Source of the DNA: Conoideocrella luteorostrata
Taxonomy: Eukaryota; Ascomycota; Sordariomycetes; Hypocreales; Clavicipitaceae
NCBI GenBank assembly: GCA_032433595.1
Contig: JASWJB010000184.1
Span: 1 to 64,000 of the forward strand
DNA: 64,000 nucleotides
Direction: 5' to 3'
Position 1 is the stretch's first letter. Each line of letters starts with the position of its first letter. This document shows, piece by piece, positions 1 to 10,175 of this stretch. The notes beneath the pieces were generated by a model, which searched no databases, was not told the origin of the DNA, and saw only the letters and a list, made by a program, of their open reading frames with translations. The translations under genes were made by a program, and so were the position numbers.

Positions 1-444
1 ATATATTTTATATATTTTATATTTTTTAGTCGCTAAGGCATTATCTCTTGCGGAGTTAATGCCACCTCGATGGGCTCAGTTAAACTGTCCCCCGCTTGCC
101 CCTCTAGCTGCCTCAGGCGCGATGAGCCTTTTTGAAGGGAGGGGCAGCGGCCTTTGGCCCCAAACGCACCACTGAGAAGTGGCCTTGTTGCCGTCCCACC
201 ACCCACCACACCTGGACGTTTATTGCCGTGAACGCCCTGACATTAAGATGAACTGAACAATACGACACGCGTCTTCATGCGGGAGACGAACTACGTGACC
301 CGTTGACAGCGTAGTTAAGTTAGCCGTGAAGGGACAAGTAAATTATTCGATAGCCATTCATTTTCAATCTCGGATTATTAGCCCTAAATGTCATCATTAT
401 CAATATTATCTTTCTCCATGATAATACTGAGCGTCTAAACTGCA
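1..444. other. AT-rich left edge, no gene seen
   Basis: The first 30 bases are a TATATTTTA-type run. After that there is no open frame with protein-like character and no recognisable RNA gene. The missing 5' exon of the following oxidase relic may lie here, but I could not identify it. Confidence 0.4.
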
Positions 445-1178
445 CGGCTCAGCTACTGTATTGTGAGCATCGCACTAGTCCTAGACATTACCAACGGTAT
501 GGCATCTAAACTTACTTTGTCAGCAGCGCCCACCCAAGATGCTGTTCATTACCAAGTGACAAAGTTCCACCGAGGTTTTGGGGATAAAAAACAATATACC
601 AAGGAGATCCTTCTCCAGACCTCGACAAAGCATGGAAGAGTTTGTTTAACGGTATGTTTGATCTCTTCTATCCAACCTCATCGCTTGAAGGCTAATGCTT
701 TGCTTTTGACATCGTCACCCAGACGATGGTATAACCAGGTTATCTGGAGAGCAAGCTAGACTCCTTCCGAATCGCACACACCAATTCATAGGAGATGAAG
801 GTTATTACATAGCCGAGTTGGCTATCTTCCATCAGCTCCATCGTGTGGTATGTACGACTCCCTTCGCCACAAATGATTGGTTGTTGACATGGCGGCCAGA
901 ACGCAATCAGAATAGCGTTATTCAAGGATCACTATCAAAAAGTCCTCAGCCCAGAGGAATTCGACGATTTGCAAGGTTCTTATGGGCGTGACCATATTAG
1001 CAACTGCCTAGATGCCGCCCGGGAGGCTGTAATATGTGCGTCTGACATTAGTGTCATTACTTGGCAGTGGAATGGTGCTGTTGGAATCTCGTCAAGCACA
1101 ATGAGAAGCACGGAGCGAGTCATGTGGTCACCTTTCGGCCACCCTATTTATACGACGATAGTAGGCTTCGTATCTTGA
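445..1178 (+). pseudogene. UstYa-type (DUF3328) oxidase, frameshifted relic
   Basis: The UstYa family are membrane-anchored oxidases that crosslink or oxidise fungal RiPP peptides (ustiloxin, phomopsin, asperipin pathways). Segments seen in order: a hydrophobic N-terminal stretch with no ATG (about 450-490); HYQVTKFHRG; then, in another frame, IYQGDPSPDLDKAW (from 594); an intron at 652-722; GDEGYYIAELAIFHQLH; an intron at 848-899; and a last exon 900-1178 with a HISNCLDAAREAVICASDI block and ITWQW. The frame breaks in the A-run at 586-591, as if one base were lost. Both family HxxHC motifs are damaged: the first reads HQLHR and the second HISNC. The introns remain spliceable and most of the body is conserved, so decay looks recent. 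It lies about 590 bp upstream of the repeat-containing precursor on the same strand. Assignment to the family is firm; whether the frameshift is real or an assembly error is open. Confidence 0.8.
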
Positions 1179-1769
1179 CTTGTTTTCTCCCTCTTAGATA
1201 GACAGAGACTTATTCAATGTATTGCATTTTAAAGCCGACGATCTAGATCGTTGCACAACCCCGCGCAACCCACCTATATCCATGGGGGGTGGATGTTGGT
1301 GACGAGTTCACCGAGACATGCATTAAGACGTGCTATGCTAGTCAACAGGTCCACAAAGTGGATATTTAGAAACGTTCAACATCCTTTATATGGGATGCTG
1401 ATAACGCAGTACGCATGTTGGGTGCACAATAGAACCAGGTCAGCTGCGGAGCATGCCGATATTTGTCGCATTAGTCCTTTGCTTACACAGGTAGTGATAC
1501 GATGGATGATCTCACAAAGCTCAGCCCCGCATTCAAGTGCTTTTTTCCAGCCGAGTCTCGCACCGGCTGCTAGTTTAAATCAACTGGGGCATCTGCCATA
1601 CCTCGTCACAAAACTGTGAAGCAGTCCCTTGAGATTCACTGAAATAGCCAAGTCACCCATCCACCGACCCAGTCCTTTTTTTTCGGTTCGAAAAAGATTT
1701 CAAGATTTAACAACATTCCCATTCTACACAAAAGCGGCTTATCAGACACCATATCGATTGTCAGCCAAC
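1179..1769. other. Intergenic region upstream of the precursor gene
   Basis: An open frame at 1251-1619 starts on a non-ATG codon and has no recognisable domain, so it is not called. The stretch probably holds the terminator of the oxidase relic and the promoter of the precursor at 1770. Confidence 0.4.
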
Positions 1770-2033
1770 ATGAAAAACCACTTCCTTGTTGCTCTGCTCT
1801 CCATATCCGGATTTGTCAATTCCCGGCTTGTAGTGGAGCGAGTAAGTTGAACATACGAGACATTGCGCGTGTGAAGATTAATTCTCACCTAGGATACCCT
1901 TGACGTTCTCAATGGCAACAGCGGTTGGACGCCGCCTCCCGACCGTAAGAGAGATACGCTCGACGTTCTCAATGGCAACAGCGGTTGGACGCCACCTCCC
2001 GACCGCAAGAGAGATACGACTGGAAAGATCTGA
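1770..2033 (+). CDS. Candidate Kex2-processed RiPP precursor with two identical repeats
   Basis: Two exons, 1770-1841 and 1893-2033, with a 51-nt intron (GTAAGT...CTAG), give about 70 residues. Residues 1-18 form a signal peptide (hydrophobic core FLVALLSISGFV, end VNS). A short leader RLVVER follows. Exon 2 is two copies of a 20-residue unit that begins DTLD, contains NGNSGWTPPPD and ends in RKR, then a short tail DTTGKI. Lys-Arg at each unit end is the classic Kex2 cleavage site, as in UstA-like (dikaritin) precursors. The two units differ at four bases, all synonymous (ACC/ACG, CTT/CTC, CCG/CCA, CGT/CGC), which argues that the peptide has been under selection. Trp is the only aromatic residue and there is no Tyr, unlike ustiloxin-type cores. 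The upstream UstYa relic supports the assignment. The peptide product is unknown. Confidence 0.8.
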
Positions 2034-4768
2034 ACAACGATAAGAGATCTGTAGTTCAAAGTTACTTCACTTATGGAACAGTCTAGAGTACCGGCTATTT
2101 TTTCATCCATGCTCGGGTCGTATATGCTCATTATGTCTCTTTGTCCATAGTTAGTCTTTGGTACTTGAATATGTTGCATTCTTGTCGGTCGCTTTACAAT
2201 TATCAAGCACGCTCATTACAATCTTTGTATTCTAAATTCCCACTAACTACTAAAGAGAATTGACCCACTTCATGATAAGTGCTGCAGTTGTTGCGTAGAA
2301 TATAAGCCCTAATTACAGTTACTGAGCGGTCAATTGTTCCAACAAAAGAAGGTCGCTAATGGGCTCTTAGTTAGTGAAGTGAGGAGAGAAAGGCGAACGG
2401 ATAGAAACATTATGCTTGTTCTTATTTCTCCTTGAGCTTGTGGATTATAACCAGCGCTAATTACAGATGCCCCAACATCGGTCTTAAATAATTATAGTTA
2501 ATTTTGTTTTTAAAACTCATTACTACAGCCAGAATCTTCACATGTGTAAGTGGATTAATCAGGCTACAGGTGGAACCTACAGGACCCTTTTTCTGTAGTG
2601 TGTGGCTAGATAACAACAACAATAATAATTACAGTACTGATAATCTTGCGAATTCTTGCACGCAACGCTCAAGCCTTACTTCAATATAACTATAAGGATT
2701 TTATAGTTCAAGTCGTAGTCTACTTCAAATTATGTTTTACGATGAAATAAGTTTCTGCCCCATGTTCTGCCGTGTCCAGCACATCCTCCAGTCAGGCGAG
2801 GAATAACTCCCGCCGCTACGTGAGATAGTCTAATATCTACAGGCATTCAGAACCTTTAGCAAACATTTGGGACCAGCAGAATTGCCATAATACCGAAATT
2901 CCAGATGCCGGCACTATTCGAGGAGCTTATCCCGAGTAAAACATTATGTGCATGGCAGTAGCGACGATTTTTGAGTGGAGATGGTTCTCTTAATAATGGA
3001 ACGGTCGCAGGACGGAGAAACGTGGGATACACGGCCAACAGCCAGTTATGAAACAAGAGTGTTTGACATCTAAGAGCGATGATACCATAAGAAAAGTTAT
3101 TTACTTTTTTGCCCGGTCAGCTTGGTACGGAGTAAAGGGAAAATCCGATGGGGATCATGATGTCGACTCCTTCACAGAACTCTGACTCCAATAGATGCTA
3201 TGACGTATACGGAGTAGGGGGCTAACTACCTAGCGATGGTTCCTATTTCACGAAGCGAAACCAGAAAAGGAAAAGGGAAAGGGGGTTTCGGAGCTGATAT
3301 TGGCCTGAACTTTAATTGTTTCTGTCGAGAAGTGCTCGGCGAGTTTGTCTGCCTTGTCTTTTATCAGCCTGGTGGGTCGCAGGCTAGCACGAGGCCAAAG
3401 CTCTACTAGTGTATGAGACTCTGGCCGTGCAATTCTGACTTGGCAGCATTAACCCCCAGGGATGGCACTTAGGGTCGGCTCTCTACATAACCTTTAGGAC
3501 GTGGTAATGGGCGGGGATGTCATGAGAAAGCATGAACCTATTGATCGGGTATGAATGCGCATGAGATGTGGCCTCTAGTTACGATATTTCTCATGCGCGA
3601 ATGAGGATTGGCAATTGAAGATGCAATCAAGGCCTTTGTGCTGTCTTCTAGTCCCTACAAGTCGCATTCGTTAACATCTACAAAAAAAAAATTCCGAAGT
3701 TCTGTTTATTATATGAAAGACATTGTTAATCCGAAAAATTTAAAAGCTCCTCGAGACTTTGCCCTGTTTGGCGTGCAATAGTGTTGCCCGTCCATTCCTG
3801 TCGACATTGTAGGATTACGAAGGTCTCAGAATAACGCGCTTTCATTTGGTCAGCCCCAAGGCGGGGTCTGGAAAGGGCGCTTTCTAACCCCTGAAGGGGT
3901 TAACCTTAGCTTCTGCGACAATACTACAGTGGGCCCCCAATTATTCCGAGCCAAGAAACAACCAAATCGTGCAGTGTGGTAGCTCGGAACTCCGGCTGCG
4001 GTAATGTACTTCGTACAAGTAATGTGACAAGGCCAGTGCATTGTGTTTTAAGATCTAAATCTCAGCAAAAGCGGTACCAATAGATTCCCTACTGCAACCA
4101 CACAGGCTCCTACTAGGTGCTCCGTACGTAGAATCCAATCTTGGTCTTACTTTCACGTTTTATTTTCTCCTGGCGAGGGTATACTAAACTTTGCTAATGC
4201 ATCAACTCACGCTATCGCACCTCGTTTTGAAAACATCCTCAAAATGACACAAAAGGAGCCGTTTCATAATACAGTTCAATTACTCTATGTTTTTCATGTG
4301 GAGGAAGGCTTGGTCTTCCCCACAATTTGCGCCGCGAAGCCATGCGACACAGGCAAGAAGTGTGGGGCGGGTGACGATGATCACGACGGAAACGACCGAA
4401 AGAGTCCGGACGAACCGCACGTCTTGCTGGTGGTTTTTTTTTTTAAAAAACTGGGCGGGAGTGAATCCCGGGGTTTTGTTTTGGTTCCTTTTGCGTACAG
4501 ACCTGCGACTGATAGCTTGCCATGAGGCTGGGCACTGAAGTCATGTTTCAATATTGGTAGCAGCGCACGTTTCTCTGTTTCATCAGGACCTACCGGTAGC
4601 TCTTGCCCCCTTTTCGCATCTTTTCAGTCAGTGCCATTTTTAATTTAATAAACTCCGAGGTGCCTCTTGTTCTCTAGAGCTCTTACGAAGTTGTAATTTC
4701 CCTCTCATCCACGCAGCTCGTATCTTACTCACCGCTCTGACAGATTCTGTACTATAATTTCCTCCAAA
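2034..4768. other. 2.7-kb gene-poor stretch
   Basis: No coding gene was recognised. The stretch holds an A-run near 3681, TACGGAGTA motifs near 3127 and 3209, and one copy of a pogo-like terminal sequence at 3924-3991, listed separately. Short open frames here have no domain content. Confidence 0.45.
3924..3991 (+). repeat. Pogo-like terminal sequence, copy A
   Basis: Starts TACAGTGGGCCCCC and continues to a block CCGAGCCA...AAACAACCAAATCG...GCTCGGA. The 14-mer AAACAACCAAATCG is identical to copy B near 18.35 kb in the opposite orientation. A CAGT start next to TA fits terminal inverted repeats of pogo/Tigger-type Tc1-mariner elements. No transposase or partner end was found nearby, so this is a solo end or a MITE remnant. 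Confidence 0.5.
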
Positions 4769-5709
4769 ATGCATCTCCGAGAACTGCTTCTCGCACTCAC
4801 ATGTCTGTCCATGACAGTTATAGCCGCGTCCGAAGCTGGTGTGGAATCGCTGGATCGACTTCAGGCAGAGCAATGTTCCAAGAATCCCGGTCTCCGTAGC
4901 TGTCTTCGCGAAGCGAAGGGAGCCAAGCGAGTTGGGAAAAAGAACAGCAATGAAGCAGGCGTCGCCATTCTCGAACCGGATCTAGTCCAGAATGCCTCCC
5001 AGCAGGATGGCAATAGCCCGAATGTCCAGGGTCAAGCATCCTCAGCCATGTAAGTAAACTAGGTATTGGTGTGAGGCATGCGGGATAACTTATAGTAATA
5101 GTGACATGGCGAACTTTATCAATTTTTGTCGTGGCGCAAAGTTGACCAATGGCAAGCAAGCAGAGGAGGGGTCGTGCAATGGCATTCGTAAGTCTCACAT
5201 TTGTGTATTCTGTTCGTTGTTGAATCCGGTTCTGATCGATATGCAAAGCAATGGGGAAAATACCCGCCACCAACCGCATGATTTCTAGTATCATCGTGAG
5301 CCCCAAAAATAGCGAAAAGGTGCCTGCTGGAAAAGAGTTTGAGATTAAAGTCAAGGTCTTAAACTTGGCAGCCGGGAATTTTACCAACCCAGCATCAACA
5401 TATTATTCTGCGCCTCAAAATTTGAACTCTGACGGCATGGTTATTGGGCACACGCACTTCACGATTCAAAACACTGGAGAGAACCTAAGCCCCGAAACAC
5501 CTCTCGACCCTACCAACGTAAAGTTCTTTAAAGGTGTCAATACTGCGGGCGATGGAGCCGGACAGCTTTCTGCCAGTGTCGAGGGTGGGCTCCCCGCTGG
5601 CAACTACCGCTTGTGCACTTTGATTGCAGCGGCGAATCACCAGCCGGTTATTATGCCGGTAGCCATGCGTGGAGCACAGGATGACTGTATCCGGTTTACC
5701 GCCGAGTAA
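4769..5709 (+). CDS. Secreted fungal protein of unknown function (NFC-motif family)
   Basis: Three exons, 4769-5049, 5096-5187 and 5249-5709, with introns of 46 and 61 nt, encode 277 residues. The start is MHLRELLLALTCLSMTVIAAS, a clear signal peptide. The variable N-terminal region (about 25-95) is hydrophilic. The conserved part begins near the INFCRGAKLTNGKQ block, then IPMGKIP, a beta-rich segment with SPKNSEKVPAG and NPASTYYSAPQ, and IGHTHFTIQ. I recall similar secreted proteins in many ascomycete genomes, often carrying a misleading ribosomal-protein-S17 label; their biochemical role is not established. Frames join exactly across both introns, which supports the model. Confidence 0.85.
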
Positions 5710-6249
5710 TCGGCTACGATGAATATGAGTTTACCAAATAGCTCGGATGCCGGACGTCTAAGCTATCAGGGTGATGAAATGTATGACTTGGTGACTGCAG
5801 GCTTGCAAGCCCCCATTGCTGTATATTAGAATGAGTGAGGATACACTTGTTACGTTTATGAAGCCAGAGTTCTGGAGTAATTGTACGCAGCAGAGAATGG
5901 TAGTAATAGATGAAATCGATAATGTCTTTTGCCTTCCAAATCCACAAACTGTGTGAAGCCAAGCCGCAGAGCTACTAACATGAAACAATCACCCTAACTG
6001 TGGAATAGACCACTCATACTCCATATTTTACTCGTGTCTTTATTTTTTGTGAGTTTGTAATACGGCCAAGGTAAATATAGTAGAGTCGCAGCTGTCACAA
6101 ATTGCAGATAATTGTGAAGGGTAAAGGAGCATGGTAAGAGTTGCCCAGACGTTGCGACGATGATCTAACTTCCCTTGACACTCCTCTTTGCTGATCAGAG
6201 TGCATGTACTAATTGGTAACCGCCTCCCATGGGCTTCCACCTACCAACG
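5710..6249. other. Convergent 3' region
   Basis: Lies between the secreted-protein gene (+) and the tautomerase-like gene (-), so it should hold both terminators. No other gene was seen. Confidence 0.4.
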
Positions 6250-6696
6250 CTACGCGCCATCATACCAAATAGGATAATTCGCCTCCGCCCATAGTTTCTG
6301 CTCCTCGCTGTCAAACTTTGGCGGATTCATCCCATTGATCTGCCAGAGTCTCCGGTCGGTCTCGCCGACGTGCACCTCGGAGTCGTAGCCACGGTCGTAG
6401 ATGTGGGGTTTGAGTACCGCGTTGATGCGTTTCACGGTCGATGCAAACATGGCGTCTTCCTGTTTTGGGATAACATAGGCGACATGATTGACGACAATGC
6501 GGATAAAAGGGGTTCCCGAGTGTTGTTTGCCCCCAACGTAAAGGTCTTCCGGTGACAGCTTGATAAACTGGACGACGACGTAAAATGCAGGGAGGCCCAC
6601 TGCTTTGTACAGTTCAGTGATATCCTCCGCTAGGGCCTTCTTGGAGGCTGCGTCCTCAAATGCCCCCACTGGGTAATACACCTGCCATAGAGGCAT
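6250..6696 (-). CDS. Tautomerase-superfamily enzyme (cis-CaaD-like)
   Basis: A single exon of 148 residues. The protein starts Met-Pro, which leaves Pro-1, the catalytic base of the tautomerase superfamily, after Met removal. Length (about 148) and the motifs YYPVGAF, ALAEDITELY, GLPAFYVVVQF and IRIVVNHVAY fit the fungal group related to cis-3-chloroacrylic acid dehalogenase (Tautomerase_3), in which two beta-alpha-beta units are fused. There is no signal peptide, so it is likely cytosolic. The natural substrate of the fungal members is not known, and dehalogenase activity should not be assumed. Confidence 0.85.
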   Translation of the reverse strand: MPLWQVYYPVGAFEDAASKKALAEDITELYKAVGLPAFYVVVQFIKLSPEDLYVGGKQHSGTPFIRIVVNHVAYVIPKQEDAMFASTVKRINAVLKPHIYDRGYDSEVHVGETDRRLWQINGMNPPKFDSEEQKLWAEANYPIWYDGA

Positions 6697-9121
6697 GTTT
6701 GATTGATGTGATGAGCTTGGTGAGTTTTCAAAGATAAAAGTAGGGAACCAAATGGTCTGAATGGGGTTGTTGTCGTATCAAAAATACTCCTAAATAAAGC
6801 AGATGCGAAATTCGGCGCGTTATATAGAGGAATCGATCCAGATAAGGGCGAGATGCCCCACATCCAGGCGAGCTTCTGGCAATGTCCACGTAGCTGATAA
6901 ATTACACAGTGAGCATTTGTTGCTGACGTTATTGCGCATAAAAAAATTGCGGCAAAACCTCGAATTCTGCATGCGACTAGACCACCATGTCCAGGCATGT
7001 CCGGTGCTTTGAGCAGATACGAATGCAACATCCGTACCCCGAACCTTACGGGCCAGAAGCCAAAACGCCCGCTCAGTTACCAGCGGAAGTCTGCATGGCC
7101 GCTCACTTGCAGAAGTCCGAATGACCGCCCGTACTACGGTAGCGCGTAAGCCAAGGTCCGCAACACGCCGCCAAAAGCCCAGGAAGTGGGCATCCCGCCA
7201 TTTCGATTTCGGTCGGTTTTCGGGAAATCCCAGCATTTGCAATCCAGCGAACTGCCGCCTAATTGCGGAAAGAAGGGCTACGAAGGGCTGTGCTTTGGTG
7301 GCCATCGGGAGTGATGAGCGGGAAGCAACTCTGCTATTTATCATGGCCTGGCTGTAGCGGCTACGCACAATCATCTACTCCGTACGGAGTACAGACCCAT
7401 AGAGGTGGAGGATACGGGAGAATTTCCGCTCTAGTGGCGGGTTTTGTGGTCTTCCCGAGCTTGGCCCCTCACCCCCCCCCCAAACCCTCCCCGCGTTTGG
7501 TCAGATGTCACTTTGTCAGCCACGGCACAAAACACAAAACTTCTCCATGTAACAGAGTGTCCTTTTGGAAAATGGACTGGGATAGCGCCATTTGCGACTT
7601 GTTCATGTGTCTCTCCGCTACCCATAATATTGGCTATGGGGTGTGAGGTCTTAGTGCACGATGCCGAACCGGCCGACCGCGACCAGCCATTCAGCAACGC
7701 CAGGCCCCCAGTTCCACCGCTATCCAATGCGACACGGTTGCAAGTCCGACTGGATCTTACTCTAGATCAACTACGGAGTACGTGAAGGGGGGCCCCATAG
7801 GGATCCATGTCGAACCCTTGTGTCCCCAAGCTAATCATATCGCCTCTACGGAGTACTCCGTAGTTTGCATCAGTTTGAGGTGGGCAGCGCGGGCTTTAGC
7901 GTCGGTATTGCGGGCCACTTTCGGTGTTTTGCGGTAGCTAGCGGGGTTTCTTTATACAGTGGGCCCTCACTTGTTGCGTAGAGTAGAGTGACAGTTCAGT
8001 TGGCCTACACTTTTGCTCCGTAGCCAAGTGGTAAATTGTTCCGACATCACTAATCCCTAGCCAAAAACACCAAATCGCGCAACTATAGTGGTTGCTCGAA
8101 AGTCCTGTTGAGGTACTGTATAGGACCAGCAGTAACAAGAAGAGCATATACATTACACATGTTGGAGGGAAACATCGAGATCCAAATACCTAGATTCGCA
8201 AGCACGGATGACTAACCTCGGCAGAATGAAAAAGCCACTTACCTGGATAACTCACTACGTAAGGGTGGCCGGGCAAACTTTGAGCCTAGTATATGATGGT
8301 CACAGATTCTGCAGTCAGCCAGAGTGCAGTGTACATAATGACAGATACTCGACGCACTACCCTGGTTTCAAAGAGCCGATACTCCGATACCAGGCGGGAC
8401 ATTTTATGTCGCGGTTTACCATATGTTCGGGGAGTGGCGGTAACAAAGAATTGTGGATGGGAGATTACGAGAGGCTGGACCGGATTCATCCTAGACGAAC
8501 TCGGATCGTCGAGCAATGGATGTGGTTTGTAGGCTACGCAAATAGAAGAGTGGTGAGGTATTGAGGACGGGTTAATTTAGTGAATGAAGGCTGCTACTTA
8601 TTAGATTCATATGTAGACTTCATTACAGGGGAAATAACTTGTCTTAGCTCGGATAGTCTTTGCATCTTCGTAACATCCCAAAGCTATACAGTGTTTCCAA
8701 TTAGGAAGTCTACTATCCACTTGTTGGATGAGAACCCATATTGTGCCGTCATCATTTGCGACATACCGTACACTCAGCACTTATTCTATACATGGTGTTT
8801 CACGATGGTATCTAACAGTGCCTTGAGTTATCCCTGACCTCCTGCACGGCTGCCTCGTCATGCGGTCAATGCCATCTGTGACAATCCAATCACTGGGTTT
8901 ATCCCTTGGGAACCGGGTACAGTCGTCACGCAACCAGAGCAGAGTGCTTCATGACCCAGACTTTGGTCAGAGTTTGCTCCAAAGATCTTATAATCACCAC
9001 AGAAGATCGTCCTAGCATGAGATATTCAATTAAAAACAAACTTTTTATAACTAATCATCGTAAAACCCAAAAAAAAAAAAAAAAAAACCCCATTGAGCAC
9101 ATTGAACACTTCCAACGTTCT
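6697..9121. other. 2.4-kb gene-poor stretch
   Basis: No gene was recognised. Notable items are perfect palindromes built from TACTCCGTA/TACGGAGTA at about 7378-7394 and 7849-7865, a C-run near 7474, a degenerate pogo-like end at about 8056-8099, and an 18-base A-run near 9070 just beyond the 3' end of the reductase gene. Confidence 0.4.
8056..8099 (+). repeat. Pogo-like terminal sequence, degenerate copy C
   Basis: CCTAGCCAAAAACACCAAATCGCG followed by GTGGTTGCTCGA matches the inner part of copies A and B with several substitutions. A TACAGTGGGCCC start lies about 100 bp upstream, near 7957, but is not contiguous. This is the weakest of the three copies. Confidence 0.35.
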
Positions 9122-10175
9122 TCACTGCTGATCGCCTTCAAGGCGCCGTTGCTGATCCACAACATCCGTAATGATAGTCTCCAGCGATCTGAAATTCAGC
9201 TTCAAGATGTTCTCCGCGGCAGTGACGTCTGCAGTCCACTGCCCCTGAAACGGAGGGGCCAGTGTGCATCCAAGATCTGGGTACGTTTTCTTGACAAAGT
9301 CGACAGCGCCATTCCAGGTACTAGCAGGTTGGGAAAGCAGGAACTCTTGGCCGGAGGCCGTAACAGATCGAATAGCTTTGATATGTGCGTCCGCTACGTC
9401 TCTAACATGAACCCAGGCGGCGGGAACCAACGGCGTTGTGGAGAAGAGAGACTGCCAAAACAAACCATTTATGGCGTCGATGTTTTCCGGAGACGTCTGG
9501 ATCAGGCTATCTCCAAGCACAAATCCGGCGTGGAGAGTATTCACCACGAATGAGGGCTGGTTTGCTGCGAGCCAGTCGCGGGTTGCCTGATGCGCCAGGA
9601 TCTTAGACCCAGCGTACTTTATGCCCCGGCCCTGCATGCCTTCAGGGAATTGCATCTGGGGGTTAAAAGGTATAACTTCCCCAGTATTATCTGTTAAAAG
9701 TAACGTTAGCTCCTGGAAAGTCTCTCATATCGGTTGAGATCGCACCTTTCAGAATGACGTCTGGTTTCCCCATGGAGTCCGCAGGGACGAGCGCAAGGCA
9801 TGATGAGTCCACAACCACCTTTTTAATACTGGGGAAGTGCAAAGCTGCGTTCAAAATCGCTGTCGTGCCCCTCACCGCGGGCCGGACAAAATCAGCCTCG
9901 ATGTCGTCTCCAGCACCGGGCATGGGCGACGCGATGTGAAAGACATACGACACGTCTTTCAGGTTCTGACCGAACGATTCCGCATTGGTGATGTCCTCGA
10001 TGACGACAGCCTCAATCTTTGAAGCGTGTTCAGGATATCGGTCCAGAACGGCTTGCGCTTGTTCGGGCTTTCGAATGCTGAGCCTGACACGATAACCTGC
10101 GGCGAGAGTCACGGCAACGACGTGGGCGCCGATGAAGCCAGTGCTGCCAGTGATAAAAACGATTTCGCGATCCAT
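9122..10175 (-). CDS. NAD(P)-dependent reductase, extended SDR (dihydroflavonol reductase-like)
   Basis: Two exons, 10175-9746 and 9690-9122, with a 55-nt intron (donor GTGCGA, branch GCTAAC, acceptor ACAG), encode 332 residues. GSTGFIGAHV at residues 10-19 is the Rossmann glycine motif of extended short-chain dehydrogenases. VVVDSS supplies the catalytic serine region, and Y169-x3-K173 (KYAGSK) is the catalytic pair. Family members reduce aldehydes or ketones (dihydroflavonol-4-reductase, cinnamoyl-CoA reductase, yeast Gre2 type); the substrate cannot be read from sequence. The downstream ATG is preferred over an upstream in-frame non-ATG start because it sits directly before the Rossmann fold. 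No signal peptide. Confidence 0.88.

Noticed and set aside
1889..2206. Minus-strand open frame of 105 codons over the repeat precursor
   Set aside because: It is the antisense of the two repeats; the plus-strand frame has a signal peptide, splice sites and only synonymous differences.
8015..8110. Possible tRNA: TAGCCAAGTGGT resembles an A box, GGTTGCTCGAAAGTCC a B box
   Set aside because: No acceptor stem or anticodon arm can be formed, and the stretch overlaps a pogo-like repeat copy.
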